A stretch of 64,000 nucleotides of DNA from Adiantum capillus-veneris (Eukaryota; Streptophyta; Polypodiopsida; Polypodiales; Pteridaceae), in contig CM043943.1 in assembly GCA_014529385.2 (NCBI GenBank), positions 96,870,355 to 96,934,354 on the forward strand, written 5' to 3'. Numbering within the stretch: position 1 is the stretch's first letter; each line of letters opens with the position of its first letter. Shown piece by piece: positions 45,400 through 57,823 of the stretch. The position numbers and the translations under genes were made by a program. The notes beneath the pieces were generated by a model. It saw only the letters and a list, made by a program, of their open reading frames with translations. It was not told the origin of the DNA and made no database searches.

Positions 45400-45784
45400 C
45401 GTCTTCTTAGGATTAGCTACATAGAGTTTACGGTTTATGGTTTGACCGCTTAGAGCTATCCACTCTAAGGAGTCTATTTAGAGCAAGCCACTCCAAACAA
45501 CATGCTTAAAGCTAACTACAAAGCTGCAAGGATTTGAGCATGTAAAGCCTCTTAAGTTTGGCCACTTAGAGCTGCTTAGGATTGGATGCTCTAAATAGGC
45601 CTAGGACCTTGTTAATCTGGCCGTTTCATTCCTCTTAGGGCTAGTAGCTTATGGTTTGGCCACTAGGACTTGTCCATGTAAAGCCACTTAAGGTTGTCTA
45701 TGTAAATCCACTTAAATTGGCCTCTCTAAATCAGATTAGGAACACATTGGTTTGGGTGTTTTAGTCCACTTAGGACTAGCATCT
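45400..45784. repeat. 145 bp degenerate tandem repeats, left block
   Basis: Repeated phrases such as TTATGGTTTGGCCACT, CATGTAAAGCC and TTAGGATTGG recur about every 141-149 bp. The block continues at 50881 after the copia element. CATCT at 45780-45784 is the copia target duplication. Confidence 0.75.
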
Positions 45785-46011
45785 TGTTGGAATTAGGGTT
45801 GCAGAGAAACGCACACAGCTTGGAGAAGACGAAGCAAGCTCAAGGCATACAATAGAGAGTGTGTTACTTAGTGTGCAATGGAAAGATAGATAGCCCTAGA
45901 GTGATGGGAGTATATACAATGCACGGGGGAAAAAACCTCCTAAAGAGGTAAAAAAAGCCCCGACGGTCCTACTGTGTTCACACACATCACTACCACATGT
46001 ATATGGTAACA
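45785..46011 (-). repeat. copia 3' LTR
   Basis: 227 bp, TG...CA ends; preceded on the minus strand by the purine tract AAGGGGGGGCTT (46012-46023). Confidence 0.92.
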
Positions 46012-46086
46012 AAGCCCCCCCTTGGAGTGATGCGATGAACGAGAGCTGGCACATGAGTAAAGGGAAGAGCCATGCCCTGAGGACAT

Positions 46087-49000
46087 GATCAGTCCACAAA
46101 GGAGAGTAAGCCTAGAGATTTGCAAAAAACTTTGAGCTTCTCACGAGACAATGCCTTTGTGAAAAGATTTGCAAGGTTGTCTTGTGTTGGCACATAAGCC
46201 AAGCTGACCTCTCCTGCTAAGAGCCTCTCCCTGACATAGTGGTAATGCACCTCAATGTGCTTTGTGTGAGCATGAAAAACTGGGTTCCTCGCAACTGCCA
46301 ATGCGCTCTGACTGTCAGTGTAGATAGTGTCTTGTCCAACACCCAAATCAGCCACCCATAAGGCATCTGAGCCATACACACTCAACCGTAGCATTGAAGA
46401 CTGCCCTATACTCAGCCTCACAACTAGAAGTGGCCATAGTAGGTTGCTTCTTGCTCAATCATGATATACATAAACTACCAAGCACGAAACAAAAACCACT
46501 TGTGGACACTCGCGTGTCAAAAAAACCAGCCCAATTTGAGTCCAAAAAAGCATGTAAATCTGGCGGCAATGATCCCCCCTTGGGATAAAACAAGCCAAGA
46601 TGTAAAGTGCCACTAAGGTAGGAGAAATCCTCTTGACAGCTTGCCAATGCTTAGACCCTAGGCTATGCATAAATATGCTGACATGTGAGACTGCAAACTA
46701 AATATCTGGACTCATGTTGCATACATAAATGAGGCAGCCAACAACAGTTTGGTAAAGAGTGACATTAGCAGGATCATCAGCATCATGTAGACGCAACTTC
46801 AAACCTGTTTCCATGGGAGTGGCTATAGGTTTGCAATCCTCAAACTTACATAGAAATATCTCTATGTAACTTTTCTGACACAAGGCAGTACCACCATCAC
46901 AATGCTGAAACTGTATGCCCAAATAATGATGCAACAACCCCAAATCTTTTATCTTGAAAGTAGCCTTCAAATCAGCCTTAAATTTAGCAATATGTCTCTC
47001 ATTTGGTCCAATGATCAGCAAATCATCTACATAAAGAACCACAATGAGAAGTACATCACCCTCACGCTTTACATACAATGTGCTTTCTGTTGGACTGTTA
47101 CAAAAGCCTGGTTTGACCAAATGAGTGTCAGTTTTCTCATACCAAGAATGAGGAGATTGCTTCAACCCATACAAAGCCTTGTTACATTTGCACACTTTGT
47201 CCTCTTGTTCTTTCTTGACAAAACCGCGAGGCTACGTTACATAAACTTCGTCACATATGTTGCCATTCAAGAAAGCAGTAACAATGTTTGATTGATGTAC
47301 ATCCCAAGCAAAATGAGCTGCCAATGCACATAGAAAACACACAGTAGTCATACGACAAGTGGGAGCAAAAGTCTCTTCATAATCTATGCCTTTTTGTTGT
47401 GCATAACCCTTTGCAACAAGTCAAGCCTTACGACAATCGATCTCATGATCCGGCTTGCATCTCAACTTGTAAACCCACTTCATACCAATGGCCTTTTTGC
47501 CAGGAGGCAAATCACATAAAGTCCATGTGTCATTTTCTATAAGTGCATCATATTCTGATTGCATGGCAGCCATCCAATTTTCTAAATTTTGTGCTTCATC
47601 AAAAGACAGAGGTTCCTCAACATCATGTAAGCTAGACACAGCCAAAGCATAACAGTATGATGCATAAGATGCATGGCAAGAGCCTGAACGAGTACGCCTA
47701 GACAAAGGTGAATCCAATTTACTGTCACGCAAAGTGTGCACCAACCATTTTGGAATACCTCTAGCCTGCTCATTTTCAGCCCTTTCCTCATCAAGTACAT
47801 CATGTACATCTGCATCAGTAATAGGCTGATCTATAACATTTTCAGAAACCCCCATAGGCTGTATATTTGCCTCATTGGAACTTACATTCGTATTTCCACC
47901 ACTAAAAAGAGGCAACAAAGTGTCATAAATGTCCTGTGAGCTTACATTACTGTCTCTAGTACATGACAGCAAGGGCTGAACAGAATCTTCCGCAAACACT
48001 ACATCCCATGAAATTAGACTACGTTTTGTTTGCAGACGATACAACCTATAACCTTTTCTTCCAGTACTATAACCAACAAAAATACATTTGACAGCCTTAT
48101 CATCCAATTTTTTGCGCTGTGTTTGTGGCACCAAAGCATATGTCAAATAGCCAAAAACACGCATGTGCTCAATAGAAGGCTTTATATCATGCCATGGTTC
48201 ATATGGAGTAATAGATTGCAAAGCTTTTGTAGGACACCTATTTAGTACATAAGTGGCACACATGATGGCCTCAAAACAAAAATAATGCGGCAAAGCTTGA
48301 CTTTTGACCATACATCGTGCCAGTTCTGTAAGTGACCTATTTTTCCTCTCAAGAACACCATTTTATTGAGGTGTATAAGGCACTTTACATTGGTGTTTTA
48401 TCCAATGAATAGCCATAAATGCATTGAATTCATGAGACATATACTCCCCCCCTCGATCGGAACGGAGGGTGCCCATAGTACATTTCGAGACATTTTCAGC
48501 CATAGCTAAAAAATGTTTGAAGCACATAAAAACTTCGGACTTCGCTTTAAGTGGAAATACCCATGCATGCCTGGAGTAATCATCAATGAAAGTCACGAAG
48601 TAAAGGTAATTGCCCAAGGAAGGAGTTTGCATGGGTCCACAAACATCACTATGCACAAGCTGCAACCTACATGTAGCCCAAACTGAACCATCCTTTGGAA
48701 ACTTAGAACACTGCATCTTACCCAAAATACAGCCTTCACAAACATGTTTGACAGGTGCTTCAAGAGGCGGGAAAGAAGCAACCAAAATATCATATTTTTG
48801 CAAATGCAACAAACTGAAAAAATTTAGATGACCAAAATGTGCATGCCAAAGTTTTGCATCTGAAATAGACCTTGAATCTGCAACTGCATTTGCAAAAAAA
48901 ATTTCACACTTGCCATACAAAGTGAGCTTATACAGCCCATGGCACAAAAGCCCAGATGCAACGATTTCATCACCAAAACTGAGATCATGAATTGTACATC

Positions 49001-49269
49001 TGTCCAAGTCTAGCAAGTGCCGATACAGACAAAATATTCTTCTTGATCCCAGGTACATAAAGTGCATCAACAAGTCTAAAAAACTTCCATTAGCAATAGT
49101 AAGCACAATCTTTCCAACTCCATGAACCGGATAAGAGGTATTGTTGGCACAAGTGACTAAATTCCCATGAGGGACAGACTCGAGAGAGGTGAACAATTCA
49201 CGATGTGAGGTAATGTGCTTTGTAGCACCACTGTCAAAATACCACACATTGTGAATTTGTAGCAACTAA
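46087..49269 (-). pseudogene. copia pol (PR-INT-RT-RH)
   Basis: Protease: WYFDSGATKHIT near 49240. Integrase: zinc-region GCILGKMQC, then LVHSDVCGPM, FIDDYSRHAW, RSDRGGEYMS and an LERKN motif around 48350, giving the D-D-E set. RT: MKWVYKLRCKPD (47460), AFLNGN, ALYGLKQSPHSWY and the catalytic YVDD at about 47040. RNase H: YTDSQSALAVARNPVFHAHT and NLANLFTKALS, ending at 46087. Stops at about 48362, 47418, 47230 and 46690 plus frameshifts show it is inactive. Domain order with integrase before RT distinguishes it from the Ty3 elements around it. Confidence 0.92.
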
Positions 49270-50307
49270 CAAGCATGCATCATGGACAAGAGGATTGTAA
49301 GTGCACTCTGCACTAAAAGCCCATTCTGCATCAACATCAGCAACACAGTCTCCTTTCATAGAAGACTCAACTATGGTTGCATTTGTAGGGGAGCCAGCAT
49401 TTGCAATGGAACCACCCTCTTTCTTCTTAGCCTCTTTGGCCTTCAACTTAGGACACTACTTGATCAAGTGATCATTAGCTTTACAATAATGGCAATGCAT
49501 CTTCTTTTTGCCCTTATCACTAGAATTTCTAGACGAATTGCCGCCAGCAGAGGCATTAGGAACAGAAGTTTTTCCACTCGCAGAAGAACCATAAAAGGTG
49601 GCAATAAAAGCCTGTTCAACTGCACGCTGTCTAGTCCTATTTTTTTTGGAAAGTGACTCTTGCAATAGCAATGTGCATAATGCATCAAACTTGAAAACTT
49701 CTAGATTTCCTTGGGTCATAAGTCCCCAAGTACTAGCAAAAGTCTAGTAAGAATCTGGTAAGGCATCAAGAATAGTCTGCAAGGGAACTCTTTGAATGAC
49801 TTCACCTGCAAAAATAAGTTGCTCATTGATATCCTTGATACCAACAAGAAAAGTGTCCATATCATCTTCCTCATGCATAATCTTCGACTCTAGCTCTTAA
49901 CGCAGCAAAGAAATTTTAGGCTCATTGTGGCTTGCATAAAGACCTGCTAGAATATCCCAAACTTGTTTTGCAGATTTTGCTGAACGGGTGTGAGGAACAA
50001 TGGTGCACTTCACAGACAAAGTAACCAATGCATGAGCCTACGCATCCTTTACATCCCAACGAGCTTGTTCTACCGTAGGCAAAACAACTCTAATAGAAGC
50101 AATCCTTGCAGCAAGACTTGCAACATCCTCAACATCGCCTACATCCTTAGAACCAGGACGTACATCAATGCCCTGCACAATATTCGAGACGCCCTTTGAC
50201 ACAAGAACGTGTTGCATCATATAAGCCCACAATGTAGGGTAATTGTGCCCATCCAACCTGTCCTTAGCAACAAACATCTTGAAGACATTTGTGTTGTTGT
50301 CAGCCAT
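49270..50307 (-). pseudogene. copia gag
   Basis: Starts ATG 50307 (MADNNTNVFKMFVAKDRLDG). Typical copia gag fold region with LDGHNYPTLWAYMM, then a Ser-rich section (SASGKTSVPNASAGG) and a CX2CX4HX4C knuckle CHYCKANDHLIK-stop-C near 49490-49450, where a TAG falls inside the knuckle. Further stops near 50040, 49900 and 49750. Confidence 0.88.
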
Positions 50308-50655
50308 GGTAAATGCTACATGTGATATGAAAATTGCCCAAAAATAGGAGAAACAAAGCGGGAACAACACGTGCTATATAGCACAAACCATAGAAGACTG
50401 TAAGGCACCTATTATGCAAAAAACGGCACTGACAAAAAATTTGCACAAAATGACAAAATTGCCTATGCAGACCTGCCTGTAGTCGAAACGGAGGCCGAAA
50501 TGAGTCCAAATCAGAAATCTAAGCAGAATAAGATCTACGATCACTCCCGAAATATTTGTCAACCTGCAAATGCTTACCAAACCTCACTGTAATCAAAGAA
50601 AGTGAGCAGGCGTGTGCTGGAGCAGCTCGTGACTAAGCCCAGAAGGATGTAACCT

Positions 50656-50669
50656 GCTCTGATATCAAT
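50656..50669 (-). other. copia primer-binding site
   Basis: Minus strand TTGATATCAGAGCAG next to the 5' LTR; one mismatch from the tRNA-Met complement TGGTATCAGAGC. Confidence 0.85.
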
Positions 50670-50875
50670 TGTTGGAATTAGGGTTGCAGAGACACGCACA
50701 CAGCTTGGAGAAGACGAAGAAAGCTCAAGGCACACAATGAAATGGAAAGATAGATAGCCCTAGAGTGATGGGCGTATATACAATGCATGGGGGGGAAAAC
50801 CTCCTAAAGAGGGAAAAAATGCCCCGATGGTCCTAGTGTGTTCACACACATCACTACCACATGTATATGGTAACA
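50670..50875 (-). repeat. copia 5' LTR
   Basis: 206 bp partner of 45785-46011, lacking a segment of about 20 bp; followed by TSD CATCT. Confidence 0.92.
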
Positions 50876-50880
50876 CATCT

Positions 50881-51360
50881 GAGGGTTAGCGGCTTATGGT
50901 TTGGCCACTTTGAGTTGGCCCTATTAGGGTTGTCCATGTAAAGCCGCTTAGGATCGACTACTCTAAAATTGATTTGGGCCACATTGGTTTGGTTGTTTTA
51001 CTCTTCTTAGGGATAACTAATTAGGGTTAGCGCCTTAAGGTTTAGCCACTAGGATTTAGTCGTGTAAAGTCACATAGAATTGGCTATGTAAGTCCGCTTA
51101 GGATTGGCCACTCTAAACTTGCTTAGGCCCATGTTAGTTTGGCCATTTCAATCTGCCTAGGGACAGTTGTTCATGGTTAGTGTCTCATGGTTAGCTGCTT
51201 TGAGTTTTTTGTGTAAAACCTCTTAGGGATAACCATGTAAAGTAGCTTTGGATTGGCCTCTCTAAACTGGTTTAGCACTACATTGGTTTGGCCATTTTAG
51301 TTTGCTTAGGGATAGTTGCTTATTTTTTGGCCATTGAGAGTTGGTCGGGTGAAACATACC
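50881..51360. repeat. 145 bp degenerate tandem repeats, right block
   Basis: Continues the left block. Unit starts near 50883, 51024 and 51173, each with a GGTTAGCG/TGCCTTA-type phrase, then CATGTAAAG and CTCTAAA. Non-coding. Confidence 0.8.
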
Positions 51361-51736
51361 ACTTTTTTCCTTGGTCAGGTCTCTCATTAGTTGGGTCTTT
51401 GTCACCCTTAGGTCTATGGAAACTGATCTTGGGAACCCTAAAAGTTTGAAGCTAGAAAACTTGGAAAAATTCATCTTCAAAACCAAAACCTTAAATTGTG
51501 TCATATTGCTTGCAAGCTTGCTTTACTTGACATGATTGGAGTTGTTTATCAAAAGTGAGAGCAATTTTGGCGAACTACACTTGAAGCAACAGTCAAAATA
51601 GTCTCAATACCAGGACACAGGAACTTTGGCTTGTATCTTTGTCTCCAAAAGGTACTTTTAGCTCAAACTTGAGATTGAGATGTACTCAAGTATATCTTCA
51701 AGATCATCAAGTCAGATACCCCCACTATGAAGAGGT
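51361..51736. other. non-coding stretch before ladder III
   Basis: No ORF or repeat recognised. Confidence 0.4.
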
Positions 51737-53551
51737 ATATGGATCACGATCCATATTCTTTTGTCAAATTTTCACTTCATATTTTGACAGTAGCTAGACA
51801 AGGTTATGCACAAGCTCTGTATCAATTTTTAGCAAATTCTGAGTTGGAGGTACATGGATTTTGATTCATGTTCAACCACACAGCTTGTTACACTCTATGT
51901 CCACAAGCTAAATCTCATACTTTTTTGTATTTGGAGTTGTTTTGATAGGTCAAATACCCAGCACTAGGCCACCTCTATGATTTTTAGTATGTCACCTATT
52001 TTAATGTCTTTTGACCCAAATTTTCTCAATTTTTTCCAAAACTAGACTTGGGGATATTTTCCTTATGTGTGCATTATTGATCTAGAAAGTTTCAGGTCAA
52101 CATGTCACTATGGGTACATGGATTGCAATCCATGTTTGGAGGCCAAATTCATTTTTCTTGGTACCATTAGGATCAACACGACTAGTAGATTCTATGACAT
52201 CAAACATTTTGGGTTTGGAGCTCTGGATTGGAAATTAGCTTAATTCTTGTACTTCCTGAGAGTATTTGGTAGTTTTTGGGATTTTGTCTTGGGTTTTGAT
52301 GTCCAAAATCATTTTTTGAAAAGCCACTAGACTCCTTGTGACGTGCTCTAGCTATGGTGCAAATTTGATCATAGTCTATGACAAAGAAGCATGGATCACA
52401 ATCCATGTATCTTTGTGCAAAAGACAATGGAACTTGACACACAACTTGCCCTTGGTTACTTGATGCTAGCTATATGGTTTTTGTGTGGTTTAGACTTGAT
52501 TAGACGAGTCAAAAGTAAAACCCTAGGTCTGCTTTAGCTGGTTTTCACTTTGGACTATTTTTGGCACTTTTGACCGACTTTTTGAACTCTTTCGGCTACC
52601 TTTTTTGGGAAGTTTTGCTCAAAATGGTCTCCGCTATACGCAAGTATAGTTTTTATGCCAAAACTCAACTGGTACATGAATCGTAATCCATGTTTGTTGA
52701 CTTTTGGACTTGAAATTTGGTGATCGGATAGACTATGATGTTTGTAGCCTATCCCCAAAATCTTTTTTAATTTGGATCAGTTTTTGCCAACCAAAATTAA
52801 AATCTTGAGTCTGTTGTGATAATCTTCAATTATTTTTTTTGCTTCTAGCTGTTTTGACCGCTTTTCTCAAAAAATTTGCTAATGCTTCTTTTTAGAAAAG
52901 TGTTTCAGATAGTTTCAGGGATATACTGCTCAAATCTCAACCAGAAATCATGATGAGGTACATGGATCGCGAACAATGTTCCATCAGATTTGGACCCCAA
53001 AATTGACATGCTAATTACTTGTAGTGCTAGTAGTCTACTCCACAATTATTTTTTGGATTTGAACAACTTCTTATCAATCAAAAGTACATTTTTGTGTCTG
53101 CCCTGCAGTTTTTGACTAGATTATGATGTTTGGCTAATTTAACCAACTTTTTGAAATTTGTTGCTATTGTTCCTTTCAAGAAAGTTGATCCAAATGGTAT
53201 CAGCTACCTACTGGTCAAATCTCAGCCAAAAACCATGATGAGGTACATGGATCACGATCCATGTTTGACAAAATTTTTACATGGAACTTGGCTAGCTGGT
53301 TGACTATGCCCTATAGTTGCTAATGCCCAACTTTTTTTAAATAATTTGGATCTCAAAATTTTAAGATTTGCCCAATTTTGTGTCTAAAATCCCTTTTTTT
53401 GTTTTTTTTTCCCTATCAGTCAATTTTGATGTGATTTTTGAATTTTTCTTTCAAAAAAACTTTATTAGAGCAATGTACTATTGATGCACAATCTCACTAA
53501 TCAATTTTCTGCAAAAATGGTCTCTGAGGTATATGGATCGCGATCCATGTT
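51737..53551. repeat. palindrome ladder III (element C)
   Basis: Eight rungs: 51737, 51852, 52115, 52389, 52673, 52959, 53244 and 53530. Spacing is 263-286 bp except the first (115 bp). The rung consensus is TACATGGATCGCGATCCATG with variants such as ATGGATTGCAATCCAT and ATGGATCACGATCCAT; some rungs are imperfect. Inter-rung sequence is A/T-rich, non-coding and only loosely repeated. Confidence 0.85.
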
Positions 53552-54412
53552 CCTCCACATATTCTGCTAAAACTTGCCAGATTGCTTCTTTTAAGTATTC
53601 TAAGACCCTTGATCAATAAGTTTTTGAGTTTTATCAGTTTTTAGGTCTCTACCATCAAATTTTTAGTTTTTCAAAGTTATGGTCGTTCTGGCCAAAATAT
53701 GGTTTTCAATAATTTTTACCCTAATCTTTCGGCCCAAATCTGATGGTTGTAGTTTCTACTTACCCTACTGCTATGTACTAAACAGAAACTAGGGAAAAAA
53801 AAAACAAGATAACAAAAACAAAAGTCATAACAAAAAACGACATGACACTCTAAAAGTAATGAGAAAATGGAAGAATGAAATGCTTTTGGATATCTCACTC
53901 ACAATCCTCTTTACCTCTTGAGATTAGATCTAGCAAGTCCTCTTTACCTCTCAAGATTAGATCTAGCAAGTCCCTAACTTCTAGACTTTATCAATCACTA
54001 AACCCCATGTCTACCTGCTTCAATGCTAAAGTGTATATGGAATGGAAAGACAAATCTTTGAAAAAGAACGCTCTAAATACGCACTAGGCCACTCACTATC
54101 TAAGGATCATTCCATGATAGCGTCACCAATTTTAGGAGGTTGCCACATTTGGACGTCCATAGCATAGCTATATGATAGCTTGGGTATTGTATGTTGATGA
54201 CCAATCTAAAACACCAAACACAAGTACATCTTAAATATATGGCCATCCACAGCTTTGGGTTAAGGAAAAGCTTCAAGAAGGTGATATGTGAAAAGTGGTG
54301 AATTTGAGCATTTTTGACATCCAAAATTTGATGTGATCACATATTTTTGTTGTATGCATCAAGGAGTTCCTTGGGTAGAAATATTAGAAATATAAGTGAA
54401 ATCTGAGTCAAA
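53552..54412. repeat. non-coding spacer with a 33 bp tandem duplication
   Basis: Positions 53906-53938 and 53939-53971 are near-identical copies of a 33 bp unit containing GAGATTAGATCTAGCAAG. Nothing else recognised here. Confidence 0.7.
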
Positions 54413-55007
54413 AGACCTCATACGCGTATGATGTCTTAGAGGCCAAATCTGGGTCAAATTAGACATTTGAGTATACATTGGTGTCCTAGAGCATAAAAGA
54501 AGTCCTTAGACAAAATTTCTTTGCATTTGGAGCTCATTTGGGCTAAAAAGTTCCAAAAGACAGAAATTGGGCAAGATTCATGCTTGCATTGATCATAACT
54601 TACACAAAAAGTGTTCAAATTGAATTCTGAAAGTTGTTGAGAGTTACTTGAGTGATAAAGAGTCTTGAGGATAAAACTCACTTCATTCTGGCACAAAAGA
54701 CATCATACATGTATGATGTCTCAAGCCCCAAATTTGAAGCCAAAGCTGGCATATGAGCTTACAAAAGCGTTTGCCATCACAAGATAGGCCTAGAGACCAA
54801 GTTTCATCCAATTTGGATCACTTTTGGCTTATCTAACCTCCCCAAGAAGTTGCAAGCAAGTAGACAAGAAAAGGAGTGATAAACCTGCCTGAAAGTGTCA
54901 AAATCACAAACTGAGACTTGGAGTGGTTAGAGTACATCAAGGAGAGTTTATAGTTCAACTTTGGGAAAATTCTAAGTCAGGAGACATCATACGCGTATAA
55001 AGTCTCC
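54413..55007. repeat. palindrome ladder IV
   Basis: Three rungs at 54413, 54698 and about 54982, spacing 284-285 bp. The middle one is a perfect 24 bp palindrome with core CATCATACATGTATGATG; the first has one mismatch, the third is imperfect. Same AGACATC...GATGTCT frame as ladders I/II but a different centre. Confidence 0.82.
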
Positions 55008-55498
55008 AAGAACAGGTTGAGGCCAAACAGGAACTTTGACCAATCAAACGACTTCCTTTTGACCCTAGAATCCCAGATATCATTGTAAAACCAAGTTTGG
55101 ACACCTGTACATTAGGAGAAATATGGACCTTGCATGGACCTTGTAAGGAATCCTAATTTTTAGGGATTAAAACTAATATTGTGTAGGGTTAAGTGGACAA
55201 GGGCATTCAAGAAGCTAGTTTTTAGTAGTCCTTTCTAGCCTTTATTTTAGACACATGTAGGATGTAGACCTATGAGGTCACCTTCTCTCTCTAGCTTTTT
55301 GAAAGTGAAGGGAGTAAAGAGGTGTGGCCACATCAGCAAAAACGTGGGTCACTAAGAGCCAAAATTTGACTTTTTTTCAAACAAGTTATTTTATTTCTTT
55401 TTGACTTAAAACTTCCCCCCAACATATATACATATCAAAAGATCATATTTTGACCTTTTTTAAAACCTACAAGCACTAAAAGTCCAAAAGAAAAACCT
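55008..55498. other. non-coding stretch
   Basis: No gene or repeat recognised. Confidence 0.4.
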
Positions 55499-55745
55499 TT
55501 GTTCTCTCTTCCTCCTCCCTTCTTTCTCCCTTTCCTCTCTCTCCCTGCTCCCTTCTCTCCTCCTCCTCCCCTCTCTCCCTCCCTTTCCCCCACTGCCCCC
55601 TTCTCTCCTCCCATGTTCCTCACTCTCCCTCCCTGTCCCCTTCTCTCCTCCTCCTCCTCCTACCCTCTCTCTCCCTCTCCCCCACTGCCCCCTTCTCTCC
55701 TCTCATGTTCTTCCCTCTCCCTCCCCCCTCTCTCTTTTCATCTTT
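55499..55745. repeat. pyrimidine tract with 91 bp internal repeat
   Basis: About 250 bp almost entirely C/T on the plus strand. CCCCCACTGCCCCCTTCTCT occurs at about 55588 and again about 91 bp later. Could form triplex DNA; no coding value. Confidence 0.8.
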
Positions 55746-57060
55746 TGCTTCCTCATGCAATAGCTTCCATGGTGTTCACGGACATCACAAATTGTATGCA
55801 TACATATTTTCTTGTCCGTGGCGTTTGCACTGAAGGCCGCACATGAGGGTGAGCAGAGGTCATCCCGAGAATGTCGTACCGTTGGTGAGACGAATGTTGA
55901 TGGTTCTTCAATATCTTGCCAATACCATCACATATTTGAATAAAACACCCCTTTGTGCAAGGTAACAATATACTTCTTACTTTTAGTTGTGTTCTTCTTA
56001 TCATAGACTTTGAAGTATAAGGTGTTGCCTCTACTTGTTTTGTAGTGCTTGGCACAAAGGTTGCTTTTCTGCACAAATAGTGAAAGGCTACAGGTTAGAG
56101 AGGCCAAGTGTTACCACTTTTCCTCTAAAATAGTCTTCTTTGTTACATCTTGCAGGTAGGTGCTTCAAATTCATGCTTATTAGAGGTGGGTAAGCTCATC
56201 CTAATGTATATTTTAGGATTGTTTATTCCTAGTTGAATGGAAATACTTGCAAATTTGTACAACATATACTTAACAAGTGTCTTTATTATACAGCTTGCAA
56301 ATGTTGAATTCATATATGTTTTTGTTACAAGTTCACCTCTTACTATGCTAGTTGAGTGGCCTTGTTTGCAAGAATGGCTCAAGGAACTGGCATAACGTGA
56401 AGCTTTTACGGTGGCACAAAGCTCTCCTCAGCGGCAATGTGGCTCCCACTACACCAAAAATCATTATGCTAACATGGAGAGATCCTTAGTAGGACAATGC
56501 AACATATTTTCATCAGCAACAACACACCCTTTCCTAACATGGGGGCACTCCTACCAAAGATATTTTTATGTGATAGGTCACCCCATACCATGCCATGTCA
56601 TGGAATGGATGTAAGAACTATGACCGCACTACTCCTTGGAAGTTGTTCACAAATGTATTTTTATCAAAGTTAATGAGAAGAAATTTGGACTCTTTTAATT
56701 GTTGATGTGTAAGAGCACTCTAGGTCTACCATATTTTAGATTGTTTGATAAGTTAAATAAGATTTGTAGTCATTTAAAGTGTAAATTTGTTTTTGTTTGG
56801 TAAGATTGTACATGAGAAGACATGATAAAGTACAAGAGATCTTGACGGAAGAAGCCTCGATGCCACACCTCTCCTTGAACCTTTTGATTTCTATCGTCGT
56901 GGGAAGTCCAAGGGAAGTTTATTTTCAAATTTTTAGCAATAACTTTTTTTTGAAAGAAATTTTGGCTATTTTAAAGTTTGTACATAGTTTAGGAGTTCGT
57001 TCTGATTATTTTCCTTCAATTTCCAATTTTGACCGAGGGCACTCCTTGGAAGCCACTTTT
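55746..57060. other. unassigned stretch
   Basis: Short open frames only (for example + 56797-57117, minus 55753-56076); none shows a domain or codon pattern I trust. Confidence 0.35.
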
Positions 57061-57823
57061 GAAGGTGTTAGGGCACGATTTTGGGAAAGTTTTGTATGTA
57101 GGAAATACAGTCCTTAACACAATAAAAACATTGGTTCTTTGAGTATTTTCAGATTCCATGGTTTTAATGCTCGTTGGAGCCCGCAGATTTTTTTTGCATC
57201 ACAGTCTAAAAGTTCAACACTAAAAAATAAACAAAAGTGCCACAAGGGTGCGCGAAGTGCCCATCCGGGACTTTTGGATGGCCATTTTGCGCGCCCTTGT
57301 GGCCACTCTTGTTGAGGGCCCTGGAGGCCTTTACATGGCAAAAATCTGCAAAATTATTGTGTATAAGTATGAGATAAAGTTGTAAGTTAGATGTACAAAG
57401 AGCAAGAGCTCACCCCCTGGGGCCTTTGAAGGTGTTAGGGCAAGATTTTGGGAAAGTTTTGTATGTAGGAAATACAATCCTTAACACAGTAAAAAACATT
57501 AGTTCTTTGAGTATTTTCAGATTCCATGATTTTAATGCTCTTTGGAGCCCGTAGATTAAGGAAAAAGTCATAAATGTTTGTTTTATATCATTTTAAAAGA
57601 AATTACCAACTTGTACATTTATTTTGGGAGAATTGGAGCAAGATATAATTTTTTTTGCATCACGGTCTAAAAGTTTAACACTAAAAAAGTTTTTTTTATA
57701 AAAAAAGTGACCGCAAGGGCGCGCGAAATGCCCATCCGGGACTTTTGGATGGACATTTTGCGCGCCCTTGTGGCCACTTTTGTTGAGAGCCCTCGGGGCC
57801 TTTACATGGCAAAAATTTGTAAA
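57061..57823. repeat. duplicated block with long hairpins
   Basis: 57061-57352 is repeated at 57428-57823, the second copy carrying about 120 extra bases. Each copy holds a hairpin with roughly 30 bp arms (57237-57266 with 57276-57306, and 57707-57737 with 57747-57777) and a 9 bp loop. The arms contain GCGCGCCCTTGTGGCCAC and its partner. Confidence 0.8.

Larger units (their letters stand above)
45785..50875 (-). mobile_element. Ty1/copia retrotransposon
   Basis: LTRs at 45785-46011 and 50670-50875 begin TGTTGGAATTAGGG and end GGTAACA. The 5 bp target duplication CATCT is exact on both sides (45780-45784 and 50876-50880). The minus-strand order gag, protease, integrase, RT, RNase H is diagnostic of copia. 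Inserted in the 145 bp repeats of element C. LTRs differ mainly by a deletion of about 20 bp, so it is fairly recent, but coding frames are broken. Confidence 0.95.

Noticed and set aside
51737..53551. Satellite array or CRISPR
   Set aside because: Only the 20-24 bp palindromes are conserved; the intervening sequence is too diverged for a simple satellite and spacing far exceeds CRISPR.
55499..55846. Proline/serine-rich plus-strand ORF
   Set aside because: Translation of a pyrimidine tract; low complexity with no start context or domain.
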